From positions 27,711,681 through 27,775,680 of the forward strand of contig OU612071.1 of the NCBI GenBank assembly GCA_914767715.1: a DNA stretch of 64,000 nt. Direction: 5' to 3'. Below the pieces are notes generated by a model. That model was not told the origin of the DNA and searched no databases. It worked only from the letters and a program-made list of their open reading frames with translations. Positions 44,501 to 59,500 of the stretch are shown here, one piece after another (position 1 is the first letter of the stretch; every line of letters starts with the position of its first letter). The position numbers were made by a program, and so were the translations under genes. This DNA is from Membranipora membranacea. Taxonomy: Eukaryota; Bryozoa; Gymnolaemata; Cheilostomatida; Membraniporidae.

Positions 44501-47500
44501 GCCTGTCACAACTTTCTCTCACTGCCTCCTGTTTGTACCTATCGATAATACAACCTTCATGTGACCTTGTGACAAGCTTCCATATCATTTACCAGTGTAA
44601 TTTGTCTTCAATCTTTGCTACCTTAGTGGGCCATAATATGATAAATACCAATAACATTCAGCCTTCGAAACATCATCATCACAGCAGCATTATTTTAATA
44701 ACTCTACCTAGCTCAGTTGCTAAGCTTCCGTTAGATCCGTATATCGGAATGTACTCTGTTACTCATCCCTCATCTCATTATATAAGCTCTCACAATGCAG
44801 CTAATACCCAAATTATACCTCTGCTGTGATTTATTCAGTCCTTTGTGTCATTAATCTGATTATTTCTGATACAATGACCCTGAGATTATAAGGCTGTGAC
44901 ACTGAGGAAGTGTAGGGGAAGGAACTCATTGTCATAGGATTGTCCTAAACAGGAAAGGTTTATGTGCACTAGTAAGGGTAGCTATCAGTAATCAGTAATA
45001 TACAACTCTAGGGGTAATGTGCAATGATCGGTATATACACCTATACAGGGTCATTAGCAGGAAGGCTAAATATACCTCTTCTTGGGGTAATGTTCAGTAA
45101 TCAGTACATACAGCTCTAGGGGTAACTACCTAGGAGGCTAAATATACCTAATACTAGGGGTAACGTTCAGTAATTCGGATAGATTCACCTCCGGGTAATA
45201 TTCAGTAATCAGCTGATGTTGAGAGGTGACCACCCACACTCTAATACATACCACTGTATTATTATCTTAGTCTAGACAGGACAGAGTATGTGTGGAGCAC
45301 TTGGTGCACACTCTCTCAGATTTGAGCTGTTGATATAACTTAACTCTTTTCACATTAGTGTGTGTGGGCTATTTGGTAAAGATTGAAATCTCTCTACTTT
45401 CAAAATACATGTGACAATATCTGAGTTGTTCTGCACTTATAAATCACAGTAATTAGGCCAATACCTCGGAGGGATTGCAGGGGTTTGCTCTCTGCTGTAG
45501 GTAGAGAATCATATCTGTGTATAATATAAACTAGACACAACATTACAACACAGAGTTATTACGTAATCACAACTCATTACAATTTATTATGAAATCATGT
45601 AACTGGTTATTGATCTGAGTTTGAGATTATTAGGAAGAGAACCTGTTAACTTAATTAGTTTCATCTATCACTGTAGCATCAGCTATCTTGGGCAGGCTGT
45701 TGGGGGTGGGGGGGGCCTTCTCACCCTACCCGAAGGCATTTCCAGGCTAAGCCTCAGCAGTATCAGAGCACATAGGGTTGCAGCTTGTCTTTAGTGGCAT
45801 GTTAGATTTGATTTGGCAATTTGTAAGAACTAAAAATGATCACTAAACTTGGAATATTTGGCGCCTTTAACTTAGATACATAATGATCTCAGCACTCAAA
45901 GCAAGCTTTTCTTGTCTCTAGCCTGTGCGCTCTAAGCTGAACTCAGGCTCTTTTTGTCTGCTCACAAAAACTTGAATAAAAGAGTACCTGAGAAGATTAT
46001 CCATCAATTGCAATCATGTTATGCAAACAGAAATCTGAGAGGAGGCAAGCACAATAATAGACACAAAACTATGTGATACACAAAAATCAAAATCATATTG
46101 TTACTTTGTGACTGGTTTAGTAATTTGAGCAGAGAGTTATGTATATTCTATTCACTTTATTTTGTACTCAGTAACAAAAAGATCATCCCTGGAGATCTCA
46201 AAACAACGAGTTAGAAATATTATAACAAAACCTTTATAAGCTAAAAATCAATGGCTGCACACAGTATACAAGGCGTGGCACTATATAATAGTAGCACTGC
46301 TATTCAGTGTTATATTTTGTGATCATGTGATTATTGTTAAAAAGCCGGTTTGCAGCGAGCAGCTCTTGACCTTGCTTTGCCCTTCCTAGGATCAATAGTA
46401 ATTGTGTTAACTTCAGACACTATTGAATTCTCTAAATGGCTAAAAATTATTACCAAATTACTTGTTCTATGATTGCATGCTTGCTTAATTCACAACAAAC
46501 TCATTTGGCTACCAGATATTCCGTTCTAGCCGACAGCGCTTAAAGTATACGTGTCGGCCTAGTTGATTTTTTTATCAAGTATGTACCAGCCGGCCGTACA
46601 TGCACTAACCAAAACTAACTATGCAATCTTACATCAAAAATCTCAAAAACTTACAATCTCAAACACATTTTTTTACAACAAACCTGCTACAATCATTAGT
46701 CAAATTCCACCAAGCTGCACTCTCTAGCCCCTCTATCAAGGTTGATTTGGTTTCATCATCTTCCCACTGCCTCTTCTATAAAAAGCCTCTATCTCTACAT
46801 ACATATGTGTGTCAATGGTTTAATTAGTGCTGACAGGATGTTGATGGTATTCTGGTTATGCTGATCTATGCCCACATATATCAGGATATCGGCAGCACTC
46901 CCGGCAGCACCTTCTATAGATCATACAGTGAGATAATCACATTCCCACAGGATATACGAGATGTAAATCTTGGCCTCTCGCCCTGACTGAGCGGCACCTT
47001 GATGATGTCATCAGTTCAGTAGCCGGCTTTTATCTCATGTCTCAGCTTACGGTGTGTCATCATGCGTATAATTACAGGCATTCCGGGAGGGTGGGGTCAA
47101 TCACAGGGCAAACCTCCGGCAAAACAAAAATTCAGCTTACCAGTCTGTGGTATTACTAAATAAATAACGCAAATCTCTGGTTAACCATTGTGGGCTGACT
47201 CTGTCTGTCAGGCACTAATTTCACATCAAGTATTTAATTCTTTCATCTCATTCTTATAGACATCTTAGTTAATTTGACAAAAAAATATTTGATACCGTAA
47301 CCGATAATTTCACTAATTCAGACCAAGACAACTGTAATCACAGTTGAAATTCTTGACTTTTTTATGGCCCCTGGGTCTCTTTCATTTCATCATAAGGTTG
47401 TGTTATTTTTTGTATGATCCGGTTAGATTGACATGTGTGTTTATCCAACATCATAAATGTTGTCATAACTGATCAATGGAAATCTAATTAAAGCTTTCAA

Positions 47501-50500
47501 TAGTACACTGAGTAAAGCACTTTACCCCCAATGTCAAAATTTGTGCCATACAGTAAAAATAAAGAGACAACTCCGAATAATTGGCTAATAATGCCAAATG
47601 TTATGTTTGTAACAATAATCTGCTTGTGATAAAATCTGTTATGATCTGATGTATCATGTTCAGCTGCTAATTGGAACACTGGCTACCTTAATTTATGTCC
47701 GATTATTACCCAGTGGATTGCCATGTGGTCGAAATCCTAAGTAAATCCTCATATGGCTTTGAGGGACGGGTTGGTCACACCCCTAAGTACAGCGCATATA
47801 ATGATTTCCATAGTGTTACAACCTAAGGTGAAAACATGCAAACATATTAAAATTGTTAATAACTGCCACACGCTGTAACAAATAGTCGACATGAAACAAA
47901 AACTACATTTACTGGTCATTGAAACTGGAAGCTTGAACTCATAACTCGTTCATCGACCTTTACTGCGGAATGCTCTCCTAAAATCTTAGTGGCATGCCTC
48001 TATCTCATTTTCCTCTTTAACTAAGCAGGCACAAACCATAAGCAGCCAAAACTATGCATCTCTGTTATTAAAGTGCTGCTATACTTTATGAAGGTTGTGC
48101 TCTATAACTAAATTGATGTCGCTGCCATTCCTAACATATCACTGTTTTCTTTCGACATACACCTCTCTGCTGCCTCTATGACCGCGCTGCCGGCCGGTAC
48201 ATTCTAACTCCGCACTATTATAGCCCTACTGTAGGGACTGCACTGTCGGTACATGCTAACTATAGCCTCCGTACTGTAGGGAGTATTGTAGGGATTAGAA
48301 GTAAGCTGCTGATTTGTTTATTTTATTCTCACGCCTATTAGATACCTTGTTTGCTCTGAGAGTTCAGATTACCAATAATAAGTTTTATTCTAGTGACTCC
48401 ACTTTCTACCGTAACTCCCCAAACCATGCTGCCATAACTAGTGATGAAAAACTTCAGAATAAAAAAATTTGGCTTCCAGTTTTACTTGACCGAGTTGTAT
48501 TTGGATTCGTCTAGCAGTTTTCTTTCCCCCTATTGATCAGATAACACCTCCCTCCTATACTCATCACTCACAGCGGCGTCCGGTCAGCATGTTATCTCTT
48601 ATAACAGATCATGTTAAGGGCGCTGCCGTGATGCCGCTGTCAGATAACACATGTACAGTGATATATACAGTAGCTCCGCTGACTGTGCGTAACTCTCCTC
48701 TAGACATGAGATCCCTCCAGCGAATCCTAACATTTCATATTTACTATCAAATAATCATCGAAACCCTAAATACACATCAATCCCAGTTCTCTGTACAGGC
48801 TAATTCAAGCAATCCAGCTAATTCAATTGGCCAATATTGGTGTGAATGTGTTAATTACCCTGTGGATAGAATCGTTCTGACCTGCCAGTTTCGTGTTGAA
48901 CTCCTGGTGTACGATCACAGTTAGGTCTATTAGCCAGGTAACAGCTGGGAGACACGGTCAAGTCTCTCTCTATACATCACTCCTCTCATATCATCAAGGT
49001 ACCGCCGCCGAACACATCAGTCCAACTGTACATCATCGCCGGCTTAATATCAGTGACTTATTGTCTCTTATAAGTATCACTTGTCTGAAAGGATTGTTAT
49101 AAAACATGGCTAAATACTTCCCTAAATCTTCCTCTGGACAGATGGTCGAATCTACAAACGAGTGAGTGTTTCTAGAAATAAGTTTGTTTGTCATCAGTAA
49201 GGATTTTGGGTTTCTACAAAGCATGTCATCCCATTTCATTATTTCGCTTATTTTTGCAAATATTGCCTAGCTCTAACACTACACCAGGTATAATGAGTCA
49301 CTGATAACCTGAGGGGTGTACACACACAGCCGGTAATCTCATCTAATGTGACACTCTCTCTCACATTCCTCAACTCCTAATTCACGTTCTCTCAGCCGAG
49401 CCCATTGTTTTGGTGTCGTGACCTTTCAGCCCACACAGTCACACAATAAGAGTTATTCTCAAAACAATAAAGGAGCCAATAGCAGCATTCTCCTCACAAG
49501 GGAACAACATCCGTCAGCGGCTGCCATACCTGACCGGTTTATGCCGCTTTTATTACCTTTCAATATTAATACCGGCTCGATGATTGATTTCCTTTCATTG
49601 AGAGTTTCTCACAAAAATGTTACAAACAAAGCTGTTATTTAGTTATAATATCAGTCGCTGCCTGAATCCCATACACTGAATGCTGTCGAGACGCTTCGTT
49701 TAATTGCTGTCTTTCGGATCAGTTCACAAACACAATGAGTTCACTGCTTTTTCACTGGAGTTCATATTCTCTAGAGCACAACCTTTTCAGGCTATTTCTG
49801 GATTTACAAAAGACTCCCAGGGTTATTATCAGACTAGGGATATAGATTTCCGATGCTCATATCATAAATCATAAATATGTTTGCAGTAGCAAGATTGGTG
49901 CGAGATCTCAAATTGATTACTCAAGTCCAGCCTTCACTGAAATTCGTTTGCCACATTAGTATCTGACATTCCTTCCTAACCTATAGCAGTAACAGTAACC
50001 TGTTACTCCTTGTCTATGGATAGATTTCACTTGTTAGTTCACTGCACTCCTATCTATCCTCATTAGGCCGACTGTACACCAGTATAGTACATAGGTACTT
50101 GAGTCGAGATTATCCCTCTCTCTTCTTATATAAGAGACTCTCGATATCTTATAGTGCTGACACTGGACTCGAGTATCTCTCCTCAATCTGACATTCCGAT
50201 GTCATTTATTTTCGTCTTTCACTCCATAATCTCTGAATCTAAGCTTATATCTACCCAGTATACATTGCAACACAATTTTGTAGGTTATAATAAACATCCA
50301 CAATTAATCATCAGGGTAACCTTCCCACAATGCACTTCTTTATTGCAAAGCAGACAACCCTTTCACAATCCCATCCCTCACACCACAGACTGATATCAGC
50401 AGCATATCTCCTTTACTCTACTTTAGTTAGGGCGTTCAGAACTTATCTTGATTGTCTTCTCTTGTTGTAAAGTTACAGACAAGTATCCAGCGGTTCTAGC

Positions 50501-53500
50501 GGCGGATCAAACTTCAGCAGGTAGAATTAAGCTCTGAATTTGAGTTGTGTGCAGGCTGTGCTCTAAAGCCATGCTTAAAATCCAACAACTATCTATCCAT
50601 TTTATCTGCTTTCATGCAGTCACAATGGCCTGCTTCTAAATAGCTCACATGTCAGTCTCTTAGTCAGTCTCTTAGTCCGAGTGTTTGTTAATGTAGGTAA
50701 AAGTAAGAGTGAAACATGTGTGGCCTTGCTAGAATCTGGATACAGAAACAATGACTTAGTTTTGTGTGTTAGCATGGTTTCTATAAAGTTATGAGCCAGG
50801 TCCAGGCCACCGATGCTCAGATCTTTTACCACCTGCTGTAAAACATAAAGCATAAACCTCTATGCCTACGTTTTATTTTAAAATATGCAGGAGCTTTGAG
50901 AATGTTTCAGGCTTGTCATGAATTCTCAAGTTTGCCGCTTTTTCTTGCGACGCCAACCCAGCAAACAGCGTCGGAATGTTAGCTAAAAGCCAGCTTATTA
51001 CATGTTAGGATTAACTCTATACGAGTGTTTGTCAATGATAGAGCATTATATAGGGTAGCTTGATACTATATAACTATTTCAGAGTAAATGTCGCCGCGTA
51101 TGATGCAAGCGTGGATCACATTACTCTGTGTAAAGTTTGTTCTTGAAAACAGGACTCAATAAACGCCATAAAAAATGTTTAATAAGTGCCAAGATAAGGG
51201 CCATCAGGACTTGAGTACAGCGTTAGCCGGTAAGGGAAGTAGGACTATTTTGTATTATTGACAACACCTGTTTAGTTTACATGCGGCGGCGCTACCGGCT
51301 TTTTTATTCTCATAGTGCTACGACCTTGTCACCATTGAGTTTTACAATAACAAGTTTAAGTGTCAATGTGCGCCCACGCCTCACCTCGCCTCTCCTCGCC
51401 TCTCTCACACATTGTGGGATATCTTCATGCCCGCTGTTTTTTCTACAGAGGGCTTGTCTATGTATCATATTACCTGTATAACATAGCATTATGTAACATT
51501 AGACTATCTTTCATTGCCCCCACACAAAAAAATTATCTCTGATCAGCTGCTTTTGTTGGATACTTGTCTCTTTCCATGAACACTGAATCATGGATGTAGC
51601 CTAGGTTCCGCCTCATCTAGCTCATGTATTATTGGCGTATATTGTCCCAGTCCTAAAAATATTTGGCATAAGTAAAGAATTATACAGTCTAATGATAATC
51701 CGTTTCTAGTTTGAGTCGACATGCTTCCTGAATTAGATATACACACTGGTTACCGTGGTAACCATAGCATGGTTAGTGGAATGTCACTAAATTAATCAAA
51801 TCCACTCTACATAAGTCTGCATGCCCTATGCACAGTAAGCATTCATTGTCATTACTGTCGCCTAGCGAGGTCGCTGAGATCGGACTCGGCTTGGTTAAAT
51901 TTGTAAATTTGTGTTATATCAATGTAGCACAACTTTAAATTAAGATAATTCTCATCTCCCTTCTAACTCTATGTACCATATCTTCCTATTTAACCTTAAC
52001 CACATGTAAGCCTAGTTATTGAATCTCAGCCCGAAATCACATTGGTGAGCATGAATAGTCTGGCTAAGTGCATGTAGCACTGGAATACCTCGAGGGAACA
52101 TCAATTATTCAGGCTCAGTGAACACTACAGGGTAAAAAAACAACTTCTGACACTTTCTAATAATAGACCTTCTAGACAGCAACTGCCACGCCTTAAAGTC
52201 GTCAGCCTTAACAATGCCGCTGCAGCTCCTACACCCTTATGCATCGCTGTGTAACAAGCCATATTGTGTTGTGATAAAAAGCTTACAACCTCATTCCAGG
52301 TCAAAATGCACACAAACAATAAGGCCCTTGTCGAGATGTTTGTCAAGTTTATCAATAATAACTCCGCAGTATTTCATTCCAGTTCACATTCATCGTTGTA
52401 AAAAACATGGCCGCAGTCCTGTTTTTTTTATTGTGCGCTGGCTTGCCTGTCTTCTTCGCAGTAAAAATTCAGCGTATAACAATTGTTTGACACGCATGCT
52501 TACGGACAGTTGTTATTTACTAATTTTAAATTTGATAAAGGGACAGCGCCATAGCTAGGCTGTAATAGGAGACGTTTAGATAAGGTAATGTGTACCAAGT
52601 CCCCATTGTCCTATTGTTGAAGTAAGTTTGTTTGGCAGTTAGCAATTCAATTTTTGCGTGACAAGATATATTTTCTCAGAGATTGGCAATTACCGTTTTG
52701 ATTGAATGTCAGCTCTGTCGGGAATTGTGAAGAAATGGAATTAGGCTTGTCAAAAACAGTTTAATTGAAAACCCTTCTGTAGCGTGATAGAAATCAATTA
52801 CCAGAGAAAACAACTCCCAATTAACCCAGAAAAGTACAATTGATCAATTTTCTAAGCAGGCAACATTGGTAGAAATTGAGAGGAATTATTGGATGATTTT
52901 GGTCAACTTTGAACACCTACTAGCTCTGCAGCAGCTTCAAACATGCCAAGTCATCCCGAGTTGTGATAAGCTAGGAAGTCGAATGACCTGTGTGCTTACT
53001 GAGAAAACAAAACATGGCCACAATAAATAAGCCGGTTTATTTTATTATCAACAAACGGTATTATTCTTTTTTCTTGGCATTGCATGCTTAGCCTCAAGCA
53101 CTTCTTGTCTGGAGCCCATATTAGGGTGGGGATGACCAGGTCTCCCAGACAAGTCTAGCATTCCTTATGATACTCCTCAGGCTATGTTTGTGAAATTTGG
53201 CATAATTGGCTCTCTTATTAGGCTAGTTATGACTAAATAGCATACATGCTACTAGTCCTAGAACATATCCAAAACACATCCAACACCTATCAAATCAACA
53301 GATAGGTAATCATAAGCCACTTTCCGGGGCTAACATATGAACTTTTCAGCTAAGATTGCACGACGTTAAGCCGTAATGTTAATGTTTACTGTATGAGTGT
53401 GTAAGATCAGACATTTATTTAGTGATCATTAGCTAAGTGTACATAGGGTTATGATTGCAGAGCAACGGCAATCAGTATGTTGTTGATTTGCAATAACTGA

Positions 53501-56500
53501 GTAACTATTATGTGCTGATTACCAAATCATATAGTGGCAAATCATCGACACACAAATATCAATTTCATTACTCCGCTGACGCGCTGCCGGCGTAATGATG
53601 AACTTTTCCGACCTTCAATGTAGCGCACCACTTCCTCACATGTATCAAACCTCCATAATCATCACTATAATACTCATCATATCTCAATCAAACCCCAGCA
53701 GGGCTACAAACGTAATGAGGCAACAAATATGTAACTTATTATTTCTGTGATGCAACGCTCTGAACTCTACATCAAACCTCCTCAGCTATTATATACATAT
53801 CACAACATTTCTGTGTCTCACATTTATCGTCTGATCATGCTACCTGAGACATGAAGGGCTCACCTTGCACTAGGTAGTGAATCAAGCAAAGCCACTGCAT
53901 TCCCCGTTAAGATGATTTGGAAGGACACAACTCCCAATTATGAATAGCTTCACTTGTTCCGTTGTATCGCATATACTAGCTGTCTACATGAGATTCTTGT
54001 TGCCAGTTTCTAACCGATTTTACTTTTTGAATTCTGCAGGTCATACGAGTCTGCCGGTGGTAACAGCTCTGGTATTAACTACACACCAGTTACTAAGAGC
54101 CGAACCTCCGGGTACAGAGCTAGCCATGGAGGTATGGGAGCCATGATGGGCGGCATGAAGGCTGGAGGCGGTAACGTCACCAGGACCGTCACCATGAGCT
54201 ACGGATCTGTAAGTACTAATACCCTACGATACCGCAACACCCTTGGGGATGTAAAGCCGATCATGTTAGCTTATCAGCTCCCACAATGCAATTCTTGATT
54301 TGTATGATGCTTGCAGATCTCTATTTGAACTTCACCTTCTTGTAAAACATTGCAGTGCTGGAAGGGAACATAATCATTATTTTAGCTCAGATGGCTAAAT
54401 TTCCTCAATTTCACTATAAGCAACCAAGTTATTTTGTGGAAGTCTACCCAAATTCAGTACTACATAAAAACAACATACTTCCACATTCAATATAGTATCT
54501 AATTGTTATCTACTGAGGGGTTTTCTATCTACTCGAGCCAGGCGATGTGACCTAGATCTCACATCATCTCCTGCGATAGTCGCTACATTAAAAAACGATA
54601 CGGCCACCCGTAGACTAATACTAAATCAGAAAAATATCGAGCTGCCGGCAGAATCATTAATATAATATACATATGCCGCTGCTGCCGCTGCTGCCGCTGA
54701 CGATGTATTGTATTGATTAGAAGGACTATAGCACTATACTGATTAGAAAGTAGAGAGATTATAAGAGACACTCTGAAGTGCAGAGCCTCATGAATAGAAC
54801 CTACTTATTAGTGGACCCAGGGGCTTTCTAATAACATGTCACAGACAAACATGTCAGACACAGGCCCAACAACCTTGAAGGCTATTTGATTGATGATGGT
54901 ATAAACTCGATGACCTGTTAAAACTAAATAGTCTATATCGGCTTAATGTTTATGGTCATGAGTTGGTTTCCTCTTTACTCAAGTTGCGTCTGAGTCTAGA
55001 GCTGAAAAATTCTTGAATTGCATCCCTTTCCCAAAACAGGACACAAAGTCAGTATGAGAACTGATTCCTGTATCCTTGTTGTATTCTTTAGGCTAACTCT
55101 ATGGGTAACGCCGGAGCAATCGCCGAGGCCGGAGTCAAGAATGTCGTTGACGGAAGAATGACCGAGAAGAAGAGCATGCAGGTGAGAGGTCTTATATTAG
55201 CGTCGTATATATCAGACTATTTGTCATTAGTTCATATTTTAGTCTAGTGGATATTGATAGGCAATGAAAGCCATTATCCAATTGAATGTCTACTGAATTG
55301 TCCCCTGACCTCCTGATTCTTCTTGCTAAGCTTTGCAAATTGCACTTTTATGTAATCTGAGTGAAGATAACTCCAAACATCCTGAATCTATACTCTTATT
55401 TCTGTACTTGACAGGACCTGAACAGCCGATTCGCTAACTACATCGAGAAGAACAGATTCCTCGAGGCTCAGCTCAAATCTGTAGAGCAGAGACTTAAGGA
55501 CCTCCAGAGCAAATGGGGTGAGTACGGGACACGCCCCTCCCAAAACGGGTCACTGTAGCCTTGTCACACGGCTACTTTTTACTACAAAAAAGCAGCTGCG
55601 TGAAAAGGCCAGGGTCGCTCTGCAACTTGGTTATTATGCAGAATATAGCGGAGAAATGAGGTGGTTCTAGGAAATGAACTGGTCTGGGATTGACATTTTA
55701 AGACTGCAGCTGAAATCACTCCAGTAACTGGTGCACAGCATGGTTTAAAATCAATACTTCCTGGGAGAAGTACATCATCATACCATTACTACATACACTA
55801 CATGGTTTAGACTTTTGTATCTACGTTAGTGACATGTATGGTAATATCATCTGCCGTTAGTGACATGTATGGTAATATCATCTGCCGGGAAAGCTTTGGA
55901 TTCTTTCCAATAATTTAAGTGCAACACTCTGTCCTAAATTCCTGAGGGACATTAAGACAGGCTGCCAACCGTCATCTAAAGGTTAGCGTTTCATCTTTAA
56001 CTTGTGATGATGTAGTCAGGTCTTATCAAGTCAATACTTGTGTCTCCAAAAGGTCACATGTCTCCAAAAGGTCACCAACCAATCAGAAAGGCTAAGACAT
56101 CAAAAAGACTCTTCGGATTTGAATGAAATAATCTCATGACGCAACTCCTCGGGTGTAAGCAAATAATGATGAGGTGACACTAGAGGCACGGTGGCTCTGA
56201 GAAGTTAAACAATCAGACTAGACCTCTTATAGCATACATAGAGATTAGAGTGATAAAGTACAAAGCTGCTATTCACTTCCTGTCAAACAATTATGGCTGC
56301 CAATAAACAGAAATCGATGAGATATCCTGGAAAGTAGTCCCTGACCCACATTCTGTTTATGTTTTATTGTAATTGACCACAAAACCCTTTAAAGACTATT
56401 CCTACTATTGTTTGATTGTTGTGCAGAAAACCCCTGTGCACTTTTATGGCAGTTAGACACAATCATCCATCCAATCTCACTTCCTGTTGAACAGACGACT

Positions 56501-59500
56501 TACTGTGGGAAATATTCTAATTGGCCGGTTAAGAGGGGTTGATATCTCATACAAGTACCGAATGGGATTTTCTCAAAATTTCAGACTTGAGAAATATAAT
56601 TTCAATTCTAAGTTTGAAGCAAATTTCCATTCAGTATTCAGTGAACTCATTGTAATGCCAGCTAACTTAGCTATAGACAAAGTGCATATTGTGAATATTT
56701 GGGTAGTAGGGCAAGCAGAGATAAAAAAAAGTGCTCAGATTTCACCTATTCACTCCCTGAGATATCTCATTGTGTTGATCAATACGCCAACTCTTCTTTT
56801 CACTGCAAGCCAAACAAAAATGTGAGATTTTATCGCTAGAATTCCGAAGTTGAGTCATCAGCAAGCCGGCACCTCAGCCGGGCCGGCTACTCTCCTCGGC
56901 GGCTAAACAAACAAAGAGAAAGTGCAGGCCCCATATAAATGTTTGCTATTTAGATTATCCTCAAATTGATTTGTATAATAATCCCGTAATATGGGAATTT
57001 AAATTCAGATTTCAATTTCACTCATCTGTACTTGACATCTCCTCATCACCAATAATACAAATACTTCACTGTTGATAAGCTGCTATAAGAATCTGAATTA
57101 TAAGAAATCATAACTTATTGAACAAGTCGACTAAACTAACAAGTCGCCACATTCTGTAATACTTAGAGGTTCAATTTGATGTGAAGTGCTGCTTCCAGGT
57201 CAGAAAACCGTGTTGACAAATTTTACCCAATGTAATGAGGTTACTAAATCCACTTACAAACTATTAGTCGGTTCAATTAACTCCCTGCTAATGGTGACAA
57301 TCCAGTAGCGCCGCGTGAAAGAAACAAACAATTTGTCAGCGTCTTAAAAACGTACCAAATCCCAGAACCAACTCATAGTATTTACCAATATTACCAACTG
57401 TATAGCATTATACTGTGTTAGCTCTAACGAAATTAGCAGTGTGAGGGCCCAGACAATATATTGCTCTGTGTGCACAGACTGCAGATTATGCATTGTCGAA
57501 AAGCAGCCTGACGGCCTCTAATGATGATCACCATAGTAGTCGTATGTTTATATTATATGGACTATAGGCCTATTTTGTTAATATTGTACTCATAGTCCAA
57601 ATTATATTTCACAGGTAAAGAGACCGAGGTAGTTAAGACTATGTATGAGGCTGAGCTGAAGGAAGCTCGTGATCTCTACAATGAGGCAGAGAAGGACAAA
57701 GCTAGAGTAGAGCTCAAAGTACAAGGACTAGAGGACCAGCTAGCCGAGTACAAGAGAAAGTAAGAGCTCTAACATAAACTACCCTAGAGGAGTATAATTT
57801 TTGCTTGCTGAGTTGGGAGCTTATGCAAAAAGAGCAGAGGGTGAATGAATTATATCTAGCTAGTTCAAGCAAATGTGAAATGGGGAACTTTTCCTCCTGC
57901 AAATACTTAACTCCTCTAGGGTACACATGGCACATAACTTAAATACTGCAAACATCTGGCTAACATATGTTACGTATTTAATAATGTACTTGTTTTAGTA
58001 TGGACAGTTGTCCCCTCGATCACACTCTCTTATCAGAAAGTAATTAGCCCGACATGATGAGTCAATGAAACGGATGGGAGGTGATGGGCGGGACTTAATT
58101 AGCTGGTATCATGCTATGATATCAGATGTAATACTCGAGCTGTAATGTTATGATAACGGGTCAGACAGAGGGTTAATGTGGTGGAATCCGGTTTCCCTTT
58201 GAGCCTATAAGTACATATTGTGGTTATGATTAGGTGTAGGTGGTGATAAGTATGACCTGAGATAAACTTGAGTGAAATCGATTCCGTGAATTATGGACCT
58301 CGATATCAAGGTTTTTACTCGTTCAAGGATTCTGAGAAAAAGTCTGTTCTCAAAGTTATCAATGGTACATTAATTTGAGCAGACATCGATTCGAGCAAAT
58401 TATCAATTATGACTCTGTATAGACGCTGTGATGTAAAGTGCAAGAAATTCAATACCAGTTAGAAATGTCACTGTAATTAGTCATGCAATGTATGAAACTG
58501 TGAGAAATCCCATTCTAACTAAGTATGATTGGCAAAAATAACTATAGGAGATAGGCAATCAAAGATATCCCAGCAGTAGATGCAATCACACGCTATGTGA
58601 ACTGCGCAGTAAAGCAAGCTTCCCAAAGGACTAAGGTGTCCTCTAGCATGCAAGCCCTAACAAGTTCTGCAAAATCCACAGAAAATATGAAGTGATCCGG
58701 GGGCAACTGACCATCCCGTATACATAAAATATAATTATCTCCCCGTACACAGACTATATTATTGTGATTATCTCCCCCGTACACAGATTAGATGACATGG
58801 AGCGACTCAGACAGCAGGATAAGGACACTATTAACAGACAGAACCAGCAATTGGCTGACTATGAGTCAGAGCTGAACATGCTGAGGAGGAGAGTTAATGG
58901 GCTGGAGCAGGACCTGGAGCACGAGGCCTCAGAGAATAAGAGACTACAGGAGGAATTATTCAAGACTGTACAGGTAATGATAAGGGAGGCGTGTCTGTAA
59001 TATAAGGAGGCGTGTCTATACATTAGAGGAATTAATTAAAGCTAGAGTTTAGCTAGTTTGGGAATTACTTAATGTTAGCTAGTTTGGGAATTACTTAATG
59101 TTAGCTACTCTACTAGACTGCTATAAGTAAGCTGTGCACCAGTTGAGGGGTAGGTTTAAATGGATATACAAGTTATCTTGAAGGCTTAAAAAATGACCCT
59201 GATAGAATAAAATATAAATGGGGGATTGTTGAATGAAGTGCAGAAAGTTAGTGCACTCTTCGACAGCCTCAGATTTCAAAAAGAGAATGGCATACAAGTC
59301 GGATACAAGGTGCTAACAAAATATCACACCTTGCTTCCTGGTACCATACCTAGCCTCCGAAAAAGTCGGCACACCCGCCTCGTGGTCTCATAAAGGGTGT
59401 GGCCAGTGAGAAGCCGGTACGTATGAACTGACACTGGCACCCAAAGCCATCAAAGTAAGAAAATAATATGTAGGTCATTATATGAACAACGAACGCACTT

